DNA from: Dysgonomonas gadei ATCC BAA-286
GTDB taxonomy: Bacteria; Bacteroidota; Bacteroidia; Bacteroidales; Dysgonomonadaceae
Length of the DNA: 11,004 bases
Reading direction: 5' to 3'
Assembly: GCF_000213555.1 (NCBI RefSeq)
Contig: NZ_GL891982.1
Span: forward strand, 379,970-390,973
The notes under the pieces are model-generated. The model did no database searches. It was given only the letters and a program-made list of their open reading frames with translations, and was not told the origin of the DNA. A program made the translations under genes and the position numbers. Each line of letters begins with the position of its first letter. Positions within the stretch are counted from its first letter, which is position 1. Positions 1-6,078 of this stretch are shown one piece after another.

Positions 1-469
1 CTTCGCTCCAATTCATTTTGCCTTGATGCAAAACGAAACAAAAAATCAAGGCTGCATCCCTCCGGCGACCCAAAACCGCAGCTCCGGTGGGGCAAAATAA
101 TACGGAGTCATCTTTTACCGGATTATCAGCCGTGTACAGCAGCTACCCTATTTTGCCCTACACCTCCGCTTTACGGATTGGGTACCCCGCCTGCGGAATG
201 AGGCCGGTATCGCGATGCGGCGACAGGACTGTGTCTTTTCAGGCTTTAGCTCCGCGTGCGTCAGCCCTTGCGCATTAGTGACGCAGGCGGGGTACCCAAT
301 CCGTTGCAGGCGGCGTAGAATCAAACGGGGCGATAGCCCGTTTGTTTGATTCAGACGGCAAAACGGTTTTGGGTCGCCGAGGAGCGGAGCGCTAGCCTTT
401 TGGTTCGTTTTGGGCAATGCCAAAATGAACGTTTAAGCGAAACGAAGTGGAGCTGAAAAGAATTGAACA
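1..469 (-). repeat. Left copy of a palindromic dispersed repeat (incomplete at window edge)
   Basis: Bases 15-469 match the reverse complement of 11004-10550 with 17 mismatches and no gap (about 96% identity). The homology stops sharply after base 469. The element is a nest of inverted repeats: 63-78 pairs perfectly with 364-379 (16 bp); 174-195 pairs perfectly with 282-303 (22 bp, containing a GGTACC core); 90-99 pairs with 149-158 (10 bp); and 318-326 pairs with 344-352 around an inner GGGC/GCCC hairpin (328-339). Imperfect pairing continues outward (about 15-57 with 385-427, and the first bases with about 440-450), so the base of the palindrome reaches the window edge and probably beyond. 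It is richer in G+C than the genes around it. No transposase is present, so any mobility would need help from elsewhere. Orientation is given relative to the right copy. It could be a MITE- or REPIN-like element; the class is not known to me. Confidence 0.85.
148..423 (-). other. 91-codon open frame inside the left repeat, probably not a gene
   Basis: An ATG-started frame spans the centre of the repeat and reads as a basic, Arg/Lys-rich polypeptide with no recognisable domain, signal peptide or membrane segment. The same-length frame occurs in the right copy. Between the copies 12 codons differ and 10 of these change the residue (P13S, L14F, C22R, E58G, P61H, S66F, I72V, P73T, F76A, R77L). 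That ratio is what unselected sequence gives. The frame also covers the arms of the main palindromes, whose pairing constrains the bases. It may be annotated as a hypothetical protein in genomes, but I consider it a by-product of the structured repeat. Confidence 0.25.
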
Positions 470-527
470 TTAAAATCCAACTACTGATTCGCATTATTAC
501 TTACTACTTATCCCAATACGTCAAAGA

Positions 528-560
528 GCTATCGGCTAACAGCTAAAAGCTATCGGCTAA
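528..560. repeat. Short tandem repeat, 12-base unit with 21-base period
   Basis: The unit GCTATCGGCTAA occurs at 528-539 and again at 549-560, with a related CAGCTAAAA segment between them. It lies in the 348-base gap between the left repeat and dnaK. A similar AGCTAT / TCAGCTAATAGCT sequence is found at 10222-10253 near the other end of the window. No function can be read from it. Confidence 0.6.
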
Positions 561-624
561 TAATATAGATAAAGTTTTTCGAATAGAGTAAATTTCGTAC
601 ATTCACCCTAACGCGGAGGAAGCC

Positions 625-675
625 ATGAAGAAACCCCGTTTCTTACCGCATAGATTCAGACTTTTTACTCAATAA
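625..675 (+). CDS. Possible 16-residue basic leader peptide or small protein
   Basis: An ATG at 625 opens a frame of 16 codons ending in TAA (673-675), reading MKKPRFLPHRFRLFTQ. It is preceded by GCGGAGGA (613-620), a strong match to the anti-Shine-Dalgarno end of 16S rRNA, five bases from the ATG. That is striking because the other genes here have A-rich leaders with no such site. The peptide is very basic (six Lys/Arg) and has no known motif. A weak promoter-like TAAATTTC lies at 589-596. It sits 140 bases upstream of dnaK, before the proposed dnaK promoter, so it would be on its own transcript or on a longer dnaK transcript. It could equally be a remnant of a longer gene or chance. Confidence 0.3.
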   Translation: MKKPRFLPHRFRLFTQ

Positions 676-726
676 AAATTTCTGACAAATCGTCATATTT
701 CATATTTTCTCAAAAAAAATACCACT

Positions 727-758
727 TTGGCACAGCATTTGAATAACAGATAATGTCG
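727..758 (+). promoter_or_regulatory. Candidate dnaK promoter, sigma-54-like
   Basis: TTGGCAC at 727-733 followed by TTGAA at 739-743 fits the sigma-54 pattern TTGGCACR-N4-TTGCW at every defined base except the C of the -12 GC, which is A. Spacing between the GG and the -12 position is correct, predicting a start near 753 and a leader of about 65 bases. A competing reading uses TTTG at 726-729 as the -33 box and TAATGTCG at 751-758 as a poor -7 box (consensus TANNTTTG). The first reading is the better match to its consensus, but the altered -12 base is a normally important one. Confidence 0.35.
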
Positions 759-817
759 CTGCAAAGCGTAAGAAATGATCAATCAGAATTAAAAATAAAT
801 AAATATAACAAACTAAA

Positions 818-2716
818 ATGGGAAAAATAATTGGAATTGACTTAGGTACCACAAACTCTTGTGTTGCCGTGTTGGAAGGTAACGAGCCTATCGTTATCGC
901 TAACAACGAAGGAAAAAGAACGACTCCTTCTGTTGTAGCATTTATTGAAGGAAACGAACGTAAAGTAGGAGACCCTGCTAAACGTCAGGCTATCACAAAT
1001 CCTGAAAAAACAATATACTCCATAAAGAGATTTATGGGTGAAACCTGGGATCAGGTTCAGACAGAAGTTACACGTGTACCTTACAAAGTAGTAAAAGGAG
1101 ATAACAACACTCCACGTGTAGACATTGACGGACGTCTGTACACTCCACAGGAAATTTCGGCTATGATTCTTCAGAAAATGAAGAAAACAGCAGAAGACTA
1201 TCTCGGACAGGAAGTTACAGATGCTGTTATCACTGTACCTGCATATTTTAGCGATTCGCAACGTCAGGCCACAAAAGAAGCCGGAGAAATTGCAGGACTT
1301 AAAGTACAACGTATTGTTAATGAACCTACAGCCGCAGCCCTTGCTTACGGTCTGGATAAGGCTCATAAAGATATGAAAATCGCCGTATTCGACCTTGGTG
1401 GTGGTACATTCGATATTTCTATACTGGAACTGGGTGACGGTGTATTTGAAGTGAAATCTACTAATGGTGATACTCACCTTGGTGGTGATGACTTCGACCA
1501 GGTAATCATCAACTGGCTGGCTGAAGAGTTTCAGAAAGAAGAAGGACTCGACCTTCGCAAAGACCCAATGGCTCTTCAACGTCTGAAAGAAGCCGCTGAA
1601 AAAGCGAAAATCGAACTTTCGAGCACAACATCTACTGAAATCAACTTACCATATATAATGCCGGTGAATGGTATACCAAAACACTTGGTAAAAACATTGA
1701 CTCGTGCTAAGTTTGAACAACTGGCCGATACCCTGATACGCAAATGTATCGACCCTTGTCGTCAGTCATTGACTGATGCCGGATATTCTGCATCTGATAT
1801 TGATGAAGTTATTCTGGTGGGTGGTTCTACACGTATACCTGCCGTACAGGCCGAAGTTGAAAAGTTCTTTGGAAAAACTCCTTCTAAAGGTGTAAATCCA
1901 GACGAAGTGGTTGCCGTAGGTGCTGCTATACAAGGAGGTGTACTGACAGGTGAAGTAAAAGACGTACTTTTACTAGACGTTACTCCGCTATCTCTTGGTA
2001 TAGAAACTATGGGTGGTGTGATGACCAAACTGATTGAGTCGAACACAACAATACCGACCAAGAAGAGTGAAACATTCTCTACAGCAGCAGATAATCAACC
2101 GTCAGTACAGATTAATGTATTACAGGGCGAACGTCCGCTGGCCAGAGATAACAAACAAATCGGTGTATTCAATCTGGATGGCATTATGCCTGCCCGTCGT
2201 GGCGAACCTCAGATAGAAGTGACATTCGACATTGATGCCAATGGTATTCTGAGTGTATCGGCAAAAGATAAAGCTACAGGTAAGGAACAGTCGATCCGTA
2301 TCGAAGCCTCATCAGGACTTAGCGATGCTGAAATCCAGAAGATGAAGGATGAAGCTGCTGCGAATGCTGAATCTGATAAGAAAGAAAAGGAAAAGATAGA
2401 CAAGTTGAATCAGGCAGACTCTATGATTTTCCAAACAGAGAAGCAATTGAACGAACTTGGTGATAAAGTCCCTGCTGACAAGAAAGCCCCTATCGAAGGA
2501 GCCCTGAACAAGCTGAGAGATGCTCACAAGGCTCAGGATCTGGCAGGTATAGATACTGCTATGAACGAACTGAATACTTTGTTCCAGAATCTAAGTCAGG
2601 AAATGTATAATCAGACTGGTGCAAACCCTGGCCAACAAGCCGGAGGCAATGCCGGAGAGCAACCAAAAAGCGGTGATAACGATGTTACTGATGTAGATTT
2701 CGAAGAAGTGAAATAA
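818..2716 (+). CDS. dnaK: Molecular chaperone DnaK (Hsp70)
   Basis: ATP-dependent cytosolic chaperone that binds exposed hydrophobic peptides and works with DnaJ and GrpE. The 632-residue length is normal for the family. The nucleotide-binding domain (1-382) shows phosphate loop 1 IGIDLGTTNS (5-14), VNEPTAAALAYG (167-178), phosphate loop 2 DLGGGTFD (192-199), and the adenosine motif VGGSTRIPAVQ (334-344). The interdomain linker VLLLDVTPL is at 383-391, followed by the beta-sandwich substrate domain (about 392-500, including TIPTKKSETF at 411-420) and a helical lid. A Gly/Gln-rich tail ends in DVTDVDFEEVK, the bacterial DnaK signature. The ATG at 818 gives the exact family N-terminus; the leader is A-rich with no Shine-Dalgarno site. 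No grpE or dnaJ gene is adjacent, and a terminator follows directly, so it is probably transcribed alone. Confidence 0.99.
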   Translation: MGKIIGIDLGTTNSCVAVLEGNEPIVIANNEGKRTTPSVVAFIEGNERKVGDPAKRQAITNPEKTIYSIKRFMGETWDQVQTEVTRVPYKVVKGDNNTPRVDIDGRLYTPQEISAMILQKMKKTAEDYLGQEVTDAVITVPAYFSDSQRQATKEAGEIAGLKVQRIVNEPTAAALAYGLDKAHKDMKIAVFDLGGGTFDISILELGDGVFEVKSTNGDTHLGGDDFDQVIINWLAEEFQKEEGLDLRKDPMALQRLKEAAEKAKIELSSTTSTEINLPYIMPVNGIPKHLVKTLTRAKFEQLADTLIRKCIDPCRQSLTDAGYSASDIDEVILVGGSTRIPAVQAEVEKFFGKTPSKGVNPDEVVAVGAAIQGGVLTGEVKDVLLLDVTPLSLGIETMGGVMTKLIESNTTIPTKKSETFSTAADNQPSVQINVLQGERPLARDNKQIGVFNLDGIMPARRGEPQIEVTFDIDANGILSVSAKDKATGKEQSIRIEASSGLSDAEIQKMKDEAAANAESDKKEKEKIDKLNQADSMIFQTEKQLNELGDKVPADKKAPIEGALNKLRDAHKAQDLAGIDTAMNELNTLFQNLSQEMYNQTGANPGQQAGGNAGEQPKSGDNDVTDVDFEEVK

Positions 2717-2741
2717 GCATATACACAGTTTTATATACTAC

Positions 2742-2778
2742 AAAAAAGCTGTCGGATTAAATTCCGGCAGCTTTTTTA
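2742..2778. terminator. Bidirectional terminator between dnaK and the ygbA-like gene
   Basis: GCTGTCGG (2748-2755) pairs with CCGGCAGC (2764-2771) as an 8-bp stem with one G-U pair and an 8-base loop. It is flanked by A6 on the left (2742-2747) and a T run on the right (2772-2777), so it can terminate dnaK on the plus strand and the convergent cluster on the minus strand. The minus-strand stop codon (2776-2778) lies within the T run. Confidence 0.9.
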
Positions 2779-3096
2779 TTTATGTGATATCTTCTTTGCC
2801 GGTTTCATACCTTTAACGAGATGAACTATAGCCAGCATAGGGCTAGAGAATATCATACGTGGACCGGAGTAGCGCATGACTTCCTGCATTCGTAATTTCA
2901 TATCGGGTTTATAACAATGAACAGGACATTGCTGGCATGTAGGTTTATCTTCACCAAAGGTACAGCGTTCCAACCTGTTCATCGCATACTCATTGAGCTG
3001 TGAACAGTCGGCACACAAGATTTTCGATGTACCATGCCTGGCGGCACAGTATATCTTTATCATCTTTGTCACCGTCTTTTTCTCCGTATCATTCAT
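2776..3096 (-). CDS. ygbA: YgbA-like, nitrous oxide-stimulated promoter family protein
   Basis: A 106-residue soluble protein resembling the YgbA_NO family (named for the E. coli gene induced by NO through NsrR). Seven cysteines are visible: C17, C28, C31, C45, C54, C57 and C61, arranged as CxxC (28-31), C45 and CxxCxxxC (54-61). This is suited to binding a metal or an Fe-S cluster. The family's C-terminal signature MRYSGPRM appears at 74-81, followed by a helix with a conserved-looking His (H92). In E. coli the family is linked to growth or recovery under nitrosative stress; the biochemical activity is not settled. Its start codon overlaps the end of the acetyltransferase gene by 8 bases (3089-3096), indicating translational coupling. 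Family assignment is good; function in this organism is inferred. Confidence 0.8.
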   Translation of the reverse strand: MNDTEKKTVTKMIKIYCAARHGTSKILCADCSQLNEYAMNRLERCTFGEDKPTCQQCPVHCYKPDMKLRMQEVMRYSGPRMIFSSPMLAIVHLVKGMKPAKKISHK

Positions 3097-3517
3097 CTTC
3101 TACAAAACCTCCGTCAACCATCCTTCTGGGATTTATAAAATAAGCCATTCCCGTCTTCATCCTCTTAAAGTTCAACTTTTTGTAAAAACCTTCTTTTCCG
3201 GGAGAGGCATACAATATAAAATTACAACCGGGCGTAACCGACATTAGTCGTGTCACGATCTCCTGTCCTATTCTATGCCCCTGATAAGTCGGGTCTACTG
3301 CAATGTCATAAAGAGCAGACTGTCGTACCCCATCGGATATCATACGCCCAAATCCAATAAGCACAGTATCATTAAAAACAAAAATTACAGAATGACTTGC
3401 CTCAAAAGAAATCCGGTGCTTATCTACATCTACTGTAGACATGCCAACAATATCCAGTAAATCACGAACCCTTTGCCAGGATATACCCCGGCAATCAGTT
3501 TGGTATCTTAAATTCAT
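3089..3517 (-). CDS. GNAT-family N-acetyltransferase
   Basis: A 142-residue single-domain acetyltransferase expected to use acetyl-CoA. The GNAT core is clear: a beta strand VIFVFNDTVLIGFGRMI (44-60), motif A ALYDIAVDPTYQGHRIG (68-84) with the Q/RxxGxG/A pyrophosphate loop as QGHRIG (79-84), then the strand NFILYASP (99-106), and motif B with FYKKLNFKRM (111-120). The last residues (about 121-142) form a short tail after the core. Substrate cannot be told from sequence; this compact type includes many small-molecule or protein acetylases. The ATG at 3517 lies 15 bases after the stop of the porT-like gene, and its own stop overlaps the ygbA-like start, so the three genes probably form one operon. 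Confidence 0.88.
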   Translation of the reverse strand: MNLRYQTDCRGISWQRVRDLLDIVGMSTVDVDKHRISFEASHSVIFVFNDTVLIGFGRMISDGVRQSALYDIAVDPTYQGHRIGQEIVTRLMSVTPGCNFILYASPGKEGFYKKLNFKRMKTGMAYFINPRRMVDGGFVEDE

Positions 3518-3532
3518 ATATGCAATAGCTAA

Positions 3533-4246
3533 TTATTCAAAATTGAAGATAAGTGAAATCATACGTGATTTTCCGGAAGATATTGCATCCCTGTATTTCA
3601 GCATCTCTCTGTCTGTTATATCAGACTTGTCTTTGTCTATCAAATCGGCCAAACCGAATGAGAATCGTAATTCCGGGCACAGTTTAAACAGTGGTAAATA
3701 GATATTACATCCCACACCAAACTCTAAGCCGTAATCCATCTTTTTAAAACGTACTGCCTGATCATTTTTAGAGCCGATGTCCAAAGCTGCATAAGCACCG
3801 CCCAATACATAAGGACGATAGTTTCCCATACGCGGCGCACTGAATTTCAGATGTAACGGTACTGTAAGATAACTCGCCTTCAACGATGTGGTATATTCTT
3901 CGCCGGAAGACTGTTCTCTGAATACGAAGCGTCTTTCGCCCAAATGCATACTGGGAGACAAACGAAGGTTGAAGTATTCATTCAGGTACCTGTCTCCTAT
4001 CATACCTACACTAAATCCGACAGAGTAAGAGGGTATTTCGGCAAACCATGCTTCTCCGTTTTCCCCCACATAACCTGTATGCGAAAATATCAGATCGGGA
4101 GCATTGATACCTATCGAAAAGCCCAGATGGTACATCTTCTGATCTGCAAACGGCTGATTTAATGCCTTACGTGTCTGTGCCTGCGTAGTACCGGCAAAAA
4201 CAAAAGAGAAGGCTATTAAAATAAATATATATGTTTTCGTTTTCAA
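3533..4246 (-). CDS. porT: PorT-like outer membrane beta-barrel protein (type IX secretion), TTG start
   Basis: A 237-residue predicted outer-membrane barrel. Residues 1-23 form a signal peptide (basic KTK, hydrophobic IFILIAFSFVFAG, cleavage near TTQA-QT). The mature part alternates hydrophobic and polar residues as beta strands, with features recalled from PorT/SprT: YHLGFSIGINAPD (39-51), YSVGFSVGMIGD (74-85), NLRLSPSMHLGERR (93-106), YLTVPLHLKFSA (126-137), NYRPYVLGGAYAALD (142-156), LEFGVGCNIYLPLFKLCPELRFSFGL (174-199, quoted as its flanks only: LEFGVG and PELRFSFGL), and a barrel-type C-terminus ending in Phe-Glu. PorT is needed for type IX protein secretion in Bacteroidetes. No ATG fits: an in-frame TAA lies just upstream and the first internal Met is residue 38, beyond the signal peptide, so TTG at 4246 is the likely start. 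First gene of the probable three-gene operon. Confidence 0.8.
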   Translation of the reverse strand: MKTKTYIFILIAFSFVFAGTTQAQTRKALNQPFADQKMYHLGFSIGINAPDLIFSHTGYVGENGEAWFAEIPSYSVGFSVGMIGDRYLNEYFNLRLSPSMHLGERRFVFREQSSGEEYTTSLKASYLTVPLHLKFSAPRMGNYRPYVLGGAYAALDIGSKNDQAVRFKKMDYGLEFGVGCNIYLPLFKLCPELRFSFGLADLIDKDKSDITDREMLKYRDAISSGKSRMISLIFNFE

Positions 4247-4270
4247 TTTAGAAACCTTTTTTTATAAAAC

Positions 4271-4280
4271 GTAGATCTAC
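4271..4280. promoter_or_regulatory. 10-base palindrome upstream of the porT-like gene
   Basis: GTAGATCTAC is a perfect palindrome 25 bases ahead of the TTG start. The wider AACGT...ACGTT flanks (4268-4287) extend the symmetry with a two-base offset. It could be an operator, but palindromes this short also occur by chance. On the minus strand AACGTTTG lies just beside it, one base short of the TANNTTTG -7 box, with no good -33 box. Confidence 0.2.
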
Positions 4281-4468
4281 AAACGTTATTATACTAAAAA
4301 AACGATATTGATTGTTACTTAGAAAGAGTAAAAATAAGCAAATCGTTAAATAGCACGCCAAACGACCAATAAAAATATAATACACTTTAATACAGTCAAT
4401 TATACAACAACACAAATTTAAATATAGATAAAAGTGATGATTTATTTATAATATCTAACATTATCTAT

Positions 4469-4500
4469 TTTGGCTGACAAAAAAAACTCTTTATATTTGC
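4469..4500 (+). promoter_or_regulatory. Bacteroidetes-type promoter of the ferredoxin gene
   Basis: TTTG at 4469-4472 (-33 box) and TATATTTG at 4492-4499 followed by C (-7 box) match the Bacteroidetes primary sigma factor consensus TTTG / TANNTTTGY exactly with 19 bases between. Transcription should begin near 4506, giving a leader of about 33 bases. This is the cleanest promoter in the window and fits a strongly expressed gene. Confidence 0.85.
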
Positions 4501-4538
4501 TACATCAAAGTTAGTAATAATATTAAAAATCGAAAATC

Positions 4539-4706
4539 ATGGCTTACGTAATTAACGAAGATTGTATTGCTTGCGGTACTTGTATTGATGAGTGTCCGGT
4601 AAACGCAATTTCAGAAGGCGACATCTATAAGATCGATCCAGATACTTGCACAGACTGTGGAACTTGTGCTGATGCATGTCCAACTGAAGCAATTCACCCT
4701 GCATAA
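4539..4706 (+). CDS. 2[4Fe-4S] ferredoxin, clostridial type
   Basis: A 55-residue electron carrier beginning MAYVINEDCIACGTCIDECP and ending EAIHPA. Two classical CxxCxxCxxxCP cluster motifs are complete: C9, C12, C15, C19 with P20 and C37, C40, C43, C47 with P48. In the usual fold the fourth Cys of each motif serves the other cluster. Length and spacing are those of small bacterial 2[4Fe-4S] ferredoxins, which shuttle low-potential electrons with partners such as pyruvate:ferredoxin oxidoreductase, hydrogenase or Rnf. The gene is monocistronic: a strong promoter lies 40 bases upstream and a terminator 25 bases downstream. The ATG at 4539 has an A-rich leader (AATCGAAAATC). It is short enough to be missed by length-filtered gene finding. 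Confidence 0.98.
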   Translation: MAYVINEDCIACGTCIDECPVNAISEGDIYKIDPDTCTDCGTCADACPTEAIHPA

Positions 4707-4730
4707 TTTTATCAGGAATATAAAATACAG

Positions 4731-4758
4731 AGGAAGCTAATTTTTAGCTTCCTTTTTT
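4731..4758 (+). terminator. Rho-independent terminator of the ferredoxin gene
   Basis: AGGAAGCTAA (4731-4740) and TTAGCTTCCT (4744-4753) form a perfect 10-bp stem with a 3-base loop, followed by a T run to 4758. Confidence 0.92.
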
Positions 4759-4799
4759 GTTTTCCAAATGTACATTGAAATTAACCGGACAGATCATAC

Positions 4800-4852
4800 T
4801 AAATAAAAATAAGCGGGAATGCTTTAACAGTATTCCCGCTTATTTTTATTTA
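4800..4852. terminator. Long hairpin terminator after cydB
   Basis: Bases 4800-4820 pair perfectly with 4832-4852: a 21-bp stem with an 11-base loop. The inner part is GC-rich (AAGCGGGAAT) and the outer part is A-rich on one side and T-rich on the other, so the outer stem doubles as the U tract in either direction. It lies 10 bases after the cydB stop codon (minus strand) and backs up the ferredoxin terminator on the plus strand. Confidence 0.9.
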
Positions 4853-4862
4853 ACGCTACAGA

Positions 4863-6008
4863 TTAATATACATGTCCGTCATCTTTAAAATCTTTCACAT
4901 CGAAACGTTTCTTTTCCAAAGAGTTCCATGCATAGATAATATATGCAAGAACAAACGGAACAAGGATAGAGACAACGCTCATTACTGTCAAAGTGAATTC
5001 ACTCGATGAAGAATTCTCCAATGTCAGCGAACTCTGAAGATCGGTTGCAGAAGGATAATAAGCTGTGTTATTAAATCCGGTAATAAGAAGCAACGTACAT
5101 ACAGTCAACACTGTGCCTACTCCTGTAAACCAAATACCACTATTATAACCTTTCGTCAACAACGTTTTTCCTATACCAAACAACACAAGAAGAACTCCCA
5201 CCACAAATACAATACCCACGACAGGCATTTCTACCAGGTTATTAAGATACTTATGCGGTTCCATGAATACTTCTTTTGTCTCAGGATTTACAGCAAATCC
5301 ATCGGCAATAAATCCCCAGATAACAAATGCTAAGAAAAATATTACAAATGGTACACAGTTATATAATAAGAACTTGCGTGAACGGTCCACCAGTTTTTCG
5401 TCCTGAAGCCGATTGATAAAGAACAAACAAGCCTGTGTACGTGCAAGGAAGAATACTGTCAGTCCTAGCAGCCAGTTACGAGGATTGGCCAAAGCTTCCA
5501 AGCCATGCCATTCACTTCCCCACCGGCTGATAACAGGGTTTATCACATCGGTCATATTCTCCTTATTCACGGTAAAATCCGAACCAGTAAAGAAAGTAGC
5601 CAAAGCCGCACCTACAAGGAACGTACCAAGTAAACCATTAGTAAACAAGAACCAACGATATGTATTACGTCCGAATAAATTACCCGGCTTGGACTGGAAT
5701 TCGTATGATACAGCCTGCAATACAAAGCAGAACAGGATTGCCATCCACACCCAATACGCACCGCCGAAACTGGTAGAATAGAATAATGGAAAAGAAGCGA
5801 ACAAAGCCCCGCCAAAAGTTACAAGAGTAGTAAATGTATATTCCCACTTGCGCCCTAAAGCATTAACAAGTATCATGCGCTCTTTTTCGTCTTTAGCCAA
5901 AGAGAAGAGCATCGATTGCCCGCCCTGAACAAATAGAAGGAATGCGAAAAGACCTCCGATCAGGCATATGAGGAACCACCAATAATGTTGTAAAAATGAA
6001 TAATCCAT
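4863..6008 (-). CDS. cydB: Cytochrome bd quinol oxidase subunit II (CydB)
   Basis: Membrane subunit of cytochrome bd, which oxidises quinol and reduces O2 to water. The 381-residue length is normal. About eight to nine hydrophobic segments are visible, for example 12-28, 56-74, 84-100, 119-140, 179-198, 216-236, 261-280, 292-311 and 341-360. The segment GRKWEYTFTTLVTFGGALFASFP (52-74; family core LVTFGGALFASFP) matches the WDGNQVWLVTAGGALFAAWP region of other CydB proteins, with the W-D replaced by W-E. The VSYEFQSK segment (100-107) matches the RSK-type loop. The N-terminal GFDMGVGM motif of the proteobacterial protein is replaced by FVQGGQSM (26-33). I believe these changes are usual for Bacteroidetes. 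The gene follows cydA by 70 bases and ends at a strong hairpin. No cydX-like gene is visible. Confidence 0.96.
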   Translation of the reverse strand: MDYSFLQHYWWFLICLIGGLFAFLLFVQGGQSMLFSLAKDEKERMILVNALGRKWEYTFTTLVTFGGALFASFPLFYSTSFGGAYWVWMAILFCFVLQAVSYEFQSKPGNLFGRNTYRWFLFTNGLLGTFLVGAALATFFTGSDFTVNKENMTDVINPVISRWGSEWHGLEALANPRNWLLGLTVFFLARTQACLFFINRLQDEKLVDRSRKFLLYNCVPFVIFFLAFVIWGFIADGFAVNPETKEVFMEPHKYLNNLVEMPVVGIVFVVGVLLVLFGIGKTLLTKGYNSGIWFTGVGTVLTVCTLLLITGFNNTAYYPSATDLQSSLTLENSSSSEFTLTVMSVVSILVPFVLAYIIYAWNSLEKKRFDVKDFKDDGHVY

Positions 6009-6078
6009 ATTTATATCTTTTAGAGATTTCTTGAGGTTAATCTTGAAATCTTGAAATTATTAAATCTTAAAATCTTAA

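Noticed and set aside
470..817. CIRCE-type (HrcA) operator upstream of dnaK
   Set aside because: No TTAGCACTC-N9-GAGTGCTAA-like inverted repeat can be found in this gap.
842..1579. 245-codon minus-strand frame opposite dnaK
   Set aside because: It lies wholly within dnaK, is rich in Cys/Phe/Ser as antisense frames of such genes are, and shows no domain. The dnaK reading is certain.
4539..4706. Ferredoxin as part of an operon with cydAB or the porT-like genes
   Set aside because: It has its own consensus promoter and its own terminator and is on the opposite strand from both neighbours.
6009..6078. AATCTT/GAAATCTTG near-repeats between cydA and cydB
   Set aside because: Short AT-rich repetition in a 70-base intergenic gap; no stem of useful length and no promoter boxes, so not reported as a regulatory site.
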